Positions 1-5,852 of a stretch of 14,467 nt of DNA are shown piece after piece. The stretch is from Clostridiales bacterium (GTDB lineage Bacteria; Bacillota; Clostridia; Oscillospirales; Acutalibacteraceae). Location of the stretch: positions 1 through 14,467 of the forward strand of contig JAJBVC010000104.1 of NCBI GenBank assembly GCA_020860025.1, read 5' to 3'. Positions within the stretch are counted from its first letter, which is position 1. Each line of letters opens with the position of its first letter. The notes beneath the pieces are model-generated. The model was not told the origin of the DNA. It did not search any database and saw only the letters and a list, made by a program, of their open reading frames with translations. The position numbers and the translations under genes are program-made.

Positions 1-1228
1 AGAAACCGCCCAGAAACGGCGGTTTTACGGCACTTTTATTATCGTGTTTTTGTATTAATCCTATTGTACTTTTATCAAGAAATTTAAGGCTTGCAAGCTT
101 TTCGCAATATTTATCAACACGATCGTTTATTGTTGACTGCCTTGATAATTTTTTTATTTCTTCAAGTTCGGCTTTAAGGTCGTTTAAAAAGAGCGGGTCA
201 ATGACCTTGTGTATATTTTCGATAGATGTGTAGTGCATACCGCCGCTTCGGCGAGTTTCGGGATTTAAAGTGCTTTCAAACACTGCACCGAAAATAGTCG
301 GACTAATCTTAGCCCAGTCAAATTCTTCACCGGCATTATTTAAAATTAAATTGATAAGCTCCGGCGAAAATCTCGGAATTTCGACATTTTCATCGGCAAA
401 TAAACCGCCGTTGACATAAGGAAAAGCGTTTAAATCATCGTCTAAATATTTATCTCTCTCGTCAATATCCTGATTAAGAATTTTAAATAATTCAATTAAA
501 TTGCTTCTGAACTGACTCGGATTATCTTTAAACTGTGCAAGATAGTTTGAAAATTGATTATGTTTTTTAAATATTCCGGCATCTTCCGCATACATACAAA
601 ATACAAGGCGAACCGAAAGGACGTTTAAACTCCTGAGTACCTGCGGATTATCTCTGTCCGCCTCATCGTACTGATTAAGCAAAGCGTCGTAAATTTCACC
701 GACCAATCTGCCGGCTTGAATAGATACTTCCATTTCCTGCTTAATATCCTCGTTGCCCGTATCGACAAGAAACTGCAAACGCCAGTATTCTTTTTCAAGA
801 TTTTTAAGCAGAACGGACTCGGGCTCGCTGTTAGGCGCTTCCATATCATATATTAAAAATTCACGGAAATTGCACGTTACTATCCAGCGAGGATGAAGAG
901 AACGAGGCAAAGCAGCCGCATATCTTTGCGCCTGCTGAAATGGGGTCAGTGTAGAACCGTCGGATTGCTTTATCGGTTTGCGTAAATCCTTTGCAATACT
1001 TTTTTGTTCTATCATAGTATGAGTTTCGTCAATATAGCCGTCAATAAAGCTCGTGTTGGCAAGCGGAACTCTGTTTTCAAAAGATATAAATTTATCGGGA
1101 CGTTCAACACCGTAAACCTGCTGTAAAAGCATTAACCAAAAAGTTTGGCTCTGTCCCTTTTCATCGCCCTTGCCTTCCCAGAATTTTGCAAATTCCGCTG
1201 CGGCTCTTTGCTGCTCTCTTATATTCAT
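1..1228 (-). CDS. MmeI-like type IIG restriction/DNA methyltransferase, N-terminal half (partial, probably truncated)
   Basis: An open frame of 409 codons starts at ATG 1226-1228 (GAGG six bases upstream) and runs without a stop to the window edge. Residues 1-370 read like the MmeI-type fused nuclease-methyltransferase family: start MNIREQQRAAAEFAKFWEGK, a nuclease-like D63-X10-E74-X-K76 (FIDGYIDE...IEQKS), then a helical spacer with RSGGMHYTS just before the methyltransferase domain. In that family KFLD is followed directly by the SAM-binding motif PACGSGNFL. Here KFLD (residues 382-385) is followed by KSTIGLIQKHDNKSAVK and a PPFLGGF tail, so the whole catalytic methyltransferase half, including NPPY, is absent. 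It lies 31 bases after nadC on the same strand and may be reached by read-through. I read it as a gene cut by rearrangement, or a misjoin at a contig end. Family assignment is fairly sure; the state of the gene is inferred. Confidence 0.75.
   Translation of the reverse strand, partial: MNIREQQRAAAEFAKFWEGKGDEKGQSQTFWLMLLQQVYGVERPDKFISFENRVPLANTSFIDGYIDETHTMIEQKSIAKDLRKPIKQSDGSTLTPFQQAQRYAAALPRSLHPRWIVTCNFREFLIYDMEAPNSEPESVLLKNLEKEYWRLQFLVDTGNEDIKQEMEVSIQAGRLVGEIYDALLNQYDEADRDNPQVLRSLNVLSVRLVFCMYAEDAGIFKKHNQFSNYLAQFKDNPSQFRSNLIELFKILNQDIDERDKYLDDDLNAFPYVNGGLFADENVEIPRFSPELINLILNNAGEEFDWAKISPTIFGAVFESTLNPETRRSGGMHYTSIENIHKVIDPLFLNDLKAELEEIKKLSRQSTINDRVDKYCEKLASLKFLDKSTIGLIQKHDNKSAVKPPFLGGF
3..26 (+). 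terminator. Terminator-like hairpin at the window edge
   Basis: An 8-bp perfect stem (AAACCGCC at 3-10 with GGCGGTTT at 18-25) encloses a 7-base loop and is followed by TTTT and, a little later, CTTTTATT. This looks like an intrinsic terminator for a plus-strand gene ending left of the window. The same bases are read in frame as the last residues of the partial MmeI-like protein, which is one reason to think that tail is foreign, non-coding DNA. The T tract is short, so confidence is limited. Confidence 0.4.
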
Positions 1229-1259
1229 TTGTTACCTCGTAAATTTTATATGTTTGAGT

Positions 1260-2099
1260 TTATTCAATCGGGGTTAGATTTTTAAGACTTATATCCATAA
1301 TGGGAGCCGAATGTGTCAACGCTCCGCACGAAACAAAATCAACGCCTATCTCGGCAATTTCCTTGAGTCTCTCTTTTGTAACATTGCCGGAACATTCCGT
1401 TTGCGCTTTGCCGTCGATAATTTCAACAGCTTTTTTCATCGTTTCGTTATCCATATTGTCGAGCATAATTATATCCGCACCGGCGCTTAAAGCCTCACGA
1501 ACCTGATCGAGCGTTTCCGTTTCAATCTCTATTTTACGAACGAACGGAGCATAATCTCTTGCCATTTCTATAGCTTTTGTTATTGAGCCTGCGGCACCGA
1601 TATGATTATCCTTTAAAAGAACGCCGTCAGACAGGTTATATCTGTGGTTTTTTCCGCCGCCGACAGTTACCGCATATTTTTCAAAAGGACGCATATTCGG
1701 CGTTGTCTTCCTCGTGTCAAGGAGTGTTGTTTTGTAACCCTCAAGAGCTGTTGCGTATTCTTTTGTTATAGTTGCAATACCGCTCATTCTCTGCAAATAG
1801 TTAAGACCTGTGCGCTCACCGCTTAAAATCGCCTTAATATCGCCGTAAATCACGCCGAGCAAATCACCCTTGCTAACGATGTCTCCGTCTTTGAAATTAG
1901 CTTCAAAACGGCTTGTGGAGTCAAGGAGTTCAAAAGTTCTCGCAAAAATATCAAGACCGCATATTATTCCGTCCTGCTTGCAGATTAAATCAGCTTTGCC
2001 CTGCTTGTTTTGAGGCATTACAGCGTTTGTAGATACGTCCTCAGACGTTATGTCCTCTTTAAGAGTGTTCATAATGTAGTCGTCTACATTAATTTTCAT
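1260..2099 (-). CDS. nadC: Nicotinate-nucleotide pyrophosphorylase (quinolinate phosphoribosyltransferase)
   Basis: Cytoplasmic enzyme that converts quinolinate and PRPP to nicotinate mononucleotide, CO2 and pyrophosphate in de novo NAD synthesis. The diagnostic blocks are all present (numbered from the start chosen here): ERTGLNYLQRMSGIAT about 95-110, TRKTTPNMRP 129-138, then GGGKNHRYNLSDGVLLKDNH about 147-166, carrying the basic residues that bind quinolinate and phosphate, followed by IEIETET and IMLDNM. With 279 residues the length is normal. I chose ATG 2097-2099 (MKINVDDYIMNTL) because that is where family members usually begin and a GGTG lies six bases upstream; an ATG at 2115-2117 would add six residues. 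Either way the start lies inside the end of nadB, so the two are translationally coupled. The identification is near certain; only the start is open. Confidence 0.95.
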   Translation of the reverse strand: MKINVDDYIMNTLKEDITSEDVSTNAVMPQNKQGKADLICKQDGIICGLDIFARTFELLDSTSRFEANFKDGDIVSKGDLLGVIYGDIKAILSGERTGLNYLQRMSGIATITKEYATALEGYKTTLLDTRKTTPNMRPFEKYAVTVGGGKNHRYNLSDGVLLKDNHIGAAGSITKAIEMARDYAPFVRKIEIETETLDQVREALSAGADIIMLDNMDNETMKKAVEIIDGKAQTECSGNVTKERLKEIAEIGVDFVSCGALTHSAPIMDISLKNLTPIE

Positions 2100-3414
2100 C
2101 GTTACACCATTTATCATAAAATTCTTTATCCTTTTCTTTTATTTCGTTCATAATAAGAAATTTAAACTCTTTTTGACGAACTGATTTTTCGGGGTATGAT
2201 TTTAAATCAATATCGGGCAAATCAATCTTTTTTTCACCGTTGTCGGCGGCAATCAAATCGGCTGCACGCTTTGCGAATACAAGACTTTCAAGAAGCGAAT
2301 TTGACGCAAGCCTGTTTCTGCCGTGAACACCGTTGCAAGCCGTTTCACCGACAGCATAGAGATGACCCATAGACGTTTTGCCGTTTATGTCCGTTTTTAC
2401 TCCGCCCATCATATAGTGCTGCGCAGGAGTTACGGGAACTTTATCTTTTGTAATATCGTAGCCCTCGTTTATACAAGCCTCAAATATGTTAGGAAAACGC
2501 TCTTTAGCCTGCTCGCTTGTCATTGTCGGAAGAGTGATATAAACGTGGTCTGTTTTAAATTTCTTCATTTCCTCAACTATTGCGTTTGTAACAACGTCTC
2601 TCGGCTGAAGCTCGTCTGTAAAGCGTTCACCGTTTTCGTTAAGGAGAATTGCACCCTCGCCTCGAACGCTTTCACTAATCAGGAAACGACGTCCCTCTTT
2701 CTTACTGTAAAGAGTAGTCGGATGAATTTGAATATAATTCATATCCTGAAGCTCAACACCGTGCTTGATTGCAAGCGCAAATGAATCTCCCGTTATATGC
2801 GGATAATTTGTCGAATTTAGGAACAGTCCGCCGATACCGCCGGTGGCAAGGATAATATCTTTTGCTATTATCGCACCCATTTCGTCGTATTCATCCTCGC
2901 AGACAATACCCTGACATACATTTTCTTTTTCAATAAAATCTATCATTGTGGTCTGCGTTACAAGAGTGATGTTTTCACGCTTTTTGGCAATATTGAGAAG
3001 AGTTGCGGTTATCTCTTTTCCCGTTTCATCCTTGTGGTGCAGAATACGGTTTTGCCTGTGAGCGCCCTCTCTCGTGTAGTCAAATTCACCGCTGTCGTCA
3101 GTGTCAAACTTAACTCCCAAATCAACAAGAGTTCCTATTACATCCGGCGACGATTCTATCATTACACGAACAGAGTCGGGATTATTTTCATAGTGACCCG
3201 CTTTCATTGTGTCCTCATAGTAGCATTTAAAATCATCAATATTTTTAAGTACGCATACTCCGCCCTGCGCAAGGAAAGAGTCACATTCTTTTAAATCCTC
3301 TTTTGTGATAACAAGAATGTCTTTTGATTTAGGTAAACAGAGCGCCGCAAAAAGTCCTGCAACACCGCTTCCCACAATTACAACGTCTGTTTTAATAAAA
3401 TCTTTTATATCCAT
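2089..3414 (-). CDS. nadB: L-aspartate oxidase
   Basis: FAD enzyme that oxidises L-aspartate to iminoaspartate, the first step of bacterial quinolinate synthesis; in anaerobes fumarate can serve as electron acceptor. Visible features: FAD Rossmann motif VVIVGSGVAG (11-20), SFLAQGG (46-52), ILATGGIGG (188-196), HPTTLY (231-236), SESVRGEG with the expected catalytic Arg251, H333 in AQHYMMGG, and the C-terminal GRNRLASNSLLE (365-376). At 441 residues it is about 100 shorter than the E. coli enzyme because the C-terminal helical domain is reduced, as is common in Clostridia. It is the first gene of the operon and overlaps nadC. Quinolinate synthase (nadA), usually next door, is not in the window. 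Start: ATG 3412-3414 with AAAGG seven bases upstream, the last of four copies of that motif. Confidence 0.96.
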   Translation of the reverse strand: MDIKDFIKTDVVIVGSGVAGLFAALCLPKSKDILVITKEDLKECDSFLAQGGVCVLKNIDDFKCYYEDTMKAGHYENNPDSVRVMIESSPDVIGTLVDLGVKFDTDDSGEFDYTREGAHRQNRILHHKDETGKEITATLLNIAKKRENITLVTQTTMIDFIEKENVCQGIVCEDEYDEMGAIIAKDIILATGGIGGLFLNSTNYPHITGDSFALAIKHGVELQDMNYIQIHPTTLYSKKEGRRFLISESVRGEGAILLNENGERFTDELQPRDVVTNAIVEEMKKFKTDHVYITLPTMTSEQAKERFPNIFEACINEGYDITKDKVPVTPAQHYMMGGVKTDINGKTSMGHLYAVGETACNGVHGRNRLASNSLLESLVFAKRAADLIAADNGEKKIDLPDIDLKSYPEKSVRQKEFKFLIMNEIKEKDKEFYDKWCNDEN

Positions 3415-3418
3415 AAAT

Positions 3419-3459
3419 TTGCCTTTACTTTTGCCTTTATTTGCCTTTATTTGCCTTTA
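3419..3459 (-). repeat. Four tandem copies of a Shine-Dalgarno-containing 9-mer before nadB
   Basis: TTGCCTTTA (TAAAGGCAA on the coding strand) starts at 3419, 3431, 3441 and 3451, a spacing of 12, 10 and 10 bases. The copy nearest nadB places AAAGG seven bases before the ATG, so it is the working ribosome-binding site. The other three are exact copies of it further upstream. Confidence 0.85.
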
Positions 3460-3475
3460 ATATTATATAAATTTC

Positions 3476-3492
3476 CCTTTTCTAATAAAAGG
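3476..3492 (-). promoter_or_regulatory. Small hairpin in the nadB leader
   Basis: CCTTTT and AAAAGG (6 bp, 5-base loop) form a perfect stem within the roughly 85-base untranslated leader of nadB. The CCTTTT arm (read on the minus strand) is also complementary, with one bulge, to the AAAGG-containing repeats before the start codon, so two alternative pairings are possible. A regulatory role is inference. Confidence 0.3.
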
Positions 3493-3505
3493 TTATACTT
3501 ATTCC

Positions 3506-3534
3506 AGTATATAATTATTTATTCATAATGTCAA
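3506..3534 (-). promoter_or_regulatory. Promoter of the nadBC operon
   Basis: On the minus strand TTGACA (3534-3529) and TATACT (3511-3506) are separated by exactly 17 bases, a near-perfect vegetative promoter. The expected start of transcription is near 3499, leaving a leader of about 85 bases before nadB. It is back-to-back with the plus-strand promoter at 3536. Confidence 0.8.
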
Positions 3535-3549
3535 GTTGCTATTGGCAAC
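3535..3549. promoter_or_regulatory. Short dyad between divergent promoters (possible operator)
   Basis: GTTGC-TATTG-GCAAC is a 5-bp inverted repeat directly upstream of the nadB -35 box and covering the -35 box of the divergent phosphatase operon. Its place would let one protein affect both promoters. The arms are short and no regulator is identified. Confidence 0.3.
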
Positions 3550-3564
3550 ATATTGTGCTAAAAT
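3536..3564 (+). promoter_or_regulatory. Promoter of the HAD/metallophosphoesterase operon
   Basis: TTGCTA (3536-3541), 17 bases, TAAAAT (3559-3564). The expected transcript starts near 3571, about 15 bases before the first possible ATG (3586) and 24 before the second. Confidence 0.6.
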
Positions 3565-3585
3565 AGACTAAAACAGAAAAAAGAG

Positions 3586-4161
3586 ATGAAGCAAATGAAC
3601 GTTTTTGATTTTGACAATACTATTTACGACGGCGAAACGCTTGTTGATTTTATACTTTATTACATAAAGACAGACCCTAAGATATGGAAATATGTTCCGA
3701 AACTTTTGAAAATCTATTTTAAAGATACGCTTCATCTTTTTACTTTTCAGGAAGCGCTTGAGGCTTATGCCGATTTTCTTGAGGGATATTACGTTCATAT
3801 TGATACAATAGAGCGTGACGTAATAAATTTTTGGAATAAAAATGAAAAGAAAATTAAACCTTGGTATAATTCCGTTCGCAGGGATGATGATATTATCGTG
3901 TCGGGAACTACGGATTTTTTGCTTGATGAAATTATGAGGCGAATGAATGTTAAAAATTATGTCGGTTCGTCCATTAACAAAAAAACAGGCAAATTCAAAC
4001 GTCTTTGTTTTTTGGAAAATAAAGTAAAAATATTTTATGAAATGTTCCCCGACGCTCATATTGATAATTTTTATACAGACTCTATGAACGACAGAGCGAT
4101 GATGGATATTTCCGACCACGTTTTTTTGGTAACAGGGGACAAAATCGAACAAATTAAGTAG
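3586..4161 (+). CDS. HAD-family (subclass IB-like) phosphatase
   Basis: Small cytoplasmic haloacid dehalogenase-type phosphohydrolase of unknown substrate. All four HAD motifs are visible: motif I FDFDNT with nucleophile D8 and acid/base D10, motif II VSGTT (S106/T108), the motif III lysine near K146/K148, and motif IV TDSMND with D165 and D169 for Mg2+. The helical stretch of about 80 residues after motif I fits a C1-type cap, as in phosphoserine-phosphatase-like HAD-IB proteins. With 191 residues it has little beyond core and cap. A second ATG at 3595 (residue 4) is an equally good start; ribosome-site evidence is weak for both. It ends eight bases before the metallophosphoesterase gene, so the two are almost surely co-transcribed. 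The fold is secure; substrate unknown. Confidence 0.85.
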   Translation: MKQMNVFDFDNTIYDGETLVDFILYYIKTDPKIWKYVPKLLKIYFKDTLHLFTFQEALEAYADFLEGYYVHIDTIERDVINFWNKNEKKIKPWYNSVRRDDDIIVSGTTDFLLDEIMRRMNVKNYVGSSINKKTGKFKRLCFLENKVKIFYEMFPDAHIDNFYTDSMNDRAMMDISDHVFLVTGDKIEQIK

Positions 4162-4169
4162 GTGAAAAG

Positions 4170-5543
4170 ATGTTAAAATTAACCTTTATAGCGGATACTC
4201 ATCACTACAGCAAAACATTGGGAACAACAGGCAGACAGTATGAACTGCGTTCGGGTTCAGACCAAAAGTGCCTTGCCGAAACGGGCGATATTATTGACGC
4301 TGCTTTTAAGCAGATTGCCGATTCCGATACGCAGGCTGTTTTGATTGCCGGCGATGTCTCAAACGACGGTGAAATGGTTTCACATTTAGAGTTTCGCAAA
4401 AAGCTTTATGAGCTTAAAAAGAAAAAACCTGTTTATCTTATTACGGCAACGCATGACTGGTGCTGTGACCGTAATCCGAGGAGATTTAACGGCGATACCG
4501 TTACGAATGATGTCGAGGTTATGCCGAGCTATAAACTGCCCGAATTTTACAGTGATTTCGGTTTGAACCGGTCGATTGCTCATTATATTACTCATATCGG
4601 CACTTGTTCATACGTTTTACAGCTCAGCAAAAATGTGCGTCTGCTTGCTCTTAATGATGACAAAAACGGCAATGACGGCGCAGGCTTCACTCCCGAGCAT
4701 TTTGACTGGATTGAAAAGCAAATTAAAAAGGCTGCTGACGATAACTGTATACTGATAGGAATGGAGCATCATCTGCTCACTCCTCATATAAGTCCGCTTA
4801 TTACGGGCGGCGGAACGTGCGTTGCCGAGCGTGAATATGTTGCTTCACGTCTTGCCGATGCCAGACTTAAATATATGTTTGTCGGTCATTCTCATATTCA
4901 AAATACGACCGATTATAAATCTCCTTCGGGAAATGTAATTAAAGAGGTAAATGTCGGTTCGCTTTGCGGTTATCCGTCGCCGATAGTAAACGTGACTGTT
5001 TTTGACGACGGAAAAATTTATTATGAAGTAGACCATCTGAAAAGTTTTCGCCTTGACGGAGAGATGATTGACGCTCAGACGTTTTTGGCAAATCACGCAA
5101 CTCAGCTTGTTCACAGAGTTATTGAATGTCGTGATAAAAATGAATTTGCCGACAGAATGACAGCTCTTCAGACAAACGGCGGTAAAATCGCAAAACTCTT
5201 TTTTATAGTTGAACCTGTTTTAAAATTTGTAGGTGAAAAAACCGTAATCGAGGCTTATTCTTTTTTAAAGCATTTCGGAATTTCGCATTTTATCAGTCTT
5301 TCACTTATAATGCCTTTCAGAAATAAGAAAATTATGGATATTGTCGATGAAATCCTGCTCAGCGCTCTTGACGGAAGCAGGACAGTATATAAAAGAGAGT
5401 CGGATTATTATAAGATGATAATGGAATTTGTTTCGATTCCAAGCAAGATTTTTAAAAAGAATACTGACTTTAAAAAGTTGATTTTTGCTGTTGACGCTAT
5501 ACTTACAGGCGGCAGATTTGATAATCAAAAAGGTTATCTTTAA
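4170..5543 (+). CDS. Calcineurin-like metallophosphoesterase with altered GNHD motif
   Basis: Predicted two-metal phosphoesterase without a signal peptide. Family motifs in order: D9-T-H11, G61-D62-VSN65-DGE, then T94-H95-D96 where the family has N-H-D of GNHD, then MEHH (H200/H201) and GHSH (239-242). The metal-site residues other than the Asn are kept. The catalytic domain fills roughly residues 1-285; the last 170 residues (helical, with hydrophobic segments around 340-385) match nothing I recognise and may be a substrate or membrane-contact domain. Start ATG 4170 has AGGTG six bases upstream. It is the second gene after the HAD phosphatase. Substrate is unknown; nucleotide, phospholipid or protein phosphoesters are all possible. 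No terminator is visible after it. Confidence 0.85.
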   Translation: MLKLTFIADTHHYSKTLGTTGRQYELRSGSDQKCLAETGDIIDAAFKQIADSDTQAVLIAGDVSNDGEMVSHLEFRKKLYELKKKKPVYLITATHDWCCDRNPRRFNGDTVTNDVEVMPSYKLPEFYSDFGLNRSIAHYITHIGTCSYVLQLSKNVRLLALNDDKNGNDGAGFTPEHFDWIEKQIKKAADDNCILIGMEHHLLTPHISPLITGGGTCVAEREYVASRLADARLKYMFVGHSHIQNTTDYKSPSGNVIKEVNVGSLCGYPSPIVNVTVFDDGKIYYEVDHLKSFRLDGEMIDAQTFLANHATQLVHRVIECRDKNEFADRMTALQTNGGKIAKLFFIVEPVLKFVGEKTVIEAYSFLKHFGISHFISLSLIMPFRNKKIMDIVDEILLSALDGSRTVYKRESDYYKMIMEFVSIPSKIFKKNTDFKKLIFAVDAILTGGRFDNQKGYL

Positions 5544-5559
5544 AATTGTCATATAAGTA

Positions 5560-5588
5560 TTGACATTTTTGTTACAATGTGTTACTCT
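5560..5588 (+). promoter_or_regulatory. Candidate promoter distal to murA
   Basis: TTGACA (5560-5565), 17 bases, TACTCT (5583-5588). The -35 box is perfect, the -10 box keeps the key TA...T. The transcript would have a leader of about 260 bases before murA. TGTTAC motifs lie within its spacer and over the -10 box. Confidence 0.4.
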
Positions 5589-5596
5589 TTTGTTAC
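5570..5596 (+). promoter_or_regulatory. TGTTAC triple direct repeat (WalR-box-like)
   Basis: TGTTAC occurs at 5570-5575, 5580-5585 and 5591-5596. The last two are separated by five bases, which fits the known WalR/YycF recognition pattern TGTWAH-N5-TGTWAH. The three copies are one helical turn apart. Binding by a WalR-type regulator is inference; none is encoded in the window. Confidence 0.4.
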
Positions 5597-5672
5597 AATT
5601 TAAGTACACAATATTTTGTTTTGAATTAAATAAATTCTATAAAAACACAATATATAGTATGGTTTTGGCATC

Positions 5673-5712
5673 AAAATGCACTTTTGTACACAATACAAAG
5701 TGATTACATTTT
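5673..5712. promoter_or_regulatory. Imperfect long dyad upstream of murA
   Basis: The arms CACTTTTGTA (5679-5688) and TACAAAGTG (5694-5702) pair over nine bases with one bulged T around a CACAA loop. An outer AAAATG/CATTTT pair (5673-5678, 5707-5712) extends it past a four-base bulge. It is AT-rich and has no T tract directly after it, so an operator or RNA structure is more likely than a terminator. Confidence 0.35.
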
Positions 5713-5757
5713 GGATAAAATATTCGCTATATCATTCCTTTATCTGTATCTTTTTGA

Positions 5758-5763
5758 TATAAT
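5758..5763 (+). promoter_or_regulatory. -10 box of a probable proximal murA promoter
   Basis: A perfect TATAAT lies 90 bases before the murA start codon, giving a predicted leader of about 83 bases. At 16-18 bases upstream there is only TTCCTT-like sequence, so the -35 box is poor; it may need an activator or act with the upstream promoter. Confidence 0.4.
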
Positions 5764-5852
5764 ATCAGAAGTTATTAGGAATACATATTTATTTGATTAC
5801 TACAAACATTAATTATATATCGTGAAATTGAATACAAAGAGGTGAACTGAAC

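Larger units (their letters stand above)
5544..5852. other. Intergenic region before murA, rich in short repeats
   Basis: This 309-base gap is strongly AT-rich and has no supportable gene. It holds three TGTTAC motifs at 5570, 5580 and 5591, a TTGACA-17-TACTCT promoter-like pair, the 10-mer GTACACAATA twice (5604, 5686) plus its core ACACAATA once more (5645), an imperfect long dyad at 5673-5712, and a TATAAT -10 box at 5758. I see no intrinsic terminator for the preceding operon, so read-through into murA is possible. Confidence 0.7.

Noticed and set aside
2323..2784. Plus-strand open frame of 153 codons inside nadB
   Set aside because: Antisense shadow of a clearly coding region; composition typical of reverse reading, no start signals.
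3419..3459. CRISPR array
   Set aside because: The repeat unit is only 9-10 bases with no spacers, and there are no cas genes.
3415..3505. NAD riboswitch in front of nadB
   Set aside because: The leader is short, AT-rich and holds only one 6-bp hairpin; it lacks the conserved core of known NAD riboswitch classes as far as I can judge.
3568..4152. Long open frame on the minus strand opposite the HAD phosphatase gene (194 codons)
   Set aside because: It lies almost entirely antisense to a gene with all four HAD motifs, gives a Phe/Ile/Lys/Asn-rich sequence with no recognisable family, and has no ribosome site.
5301..5609. Minus-strand frame of 102 codons crossing the end of the metallophosphoesterase gene
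   Set aside because: No ribosome site or promoter was clear, and most of it is antisense to a real gene.
5560..5852. Hidden small gene between the metallophosphoesterase gene and murA
   Set aside because: No open frame with a ribosome site and reasonable codon use was found; the region is better explained by regulatory repeats.
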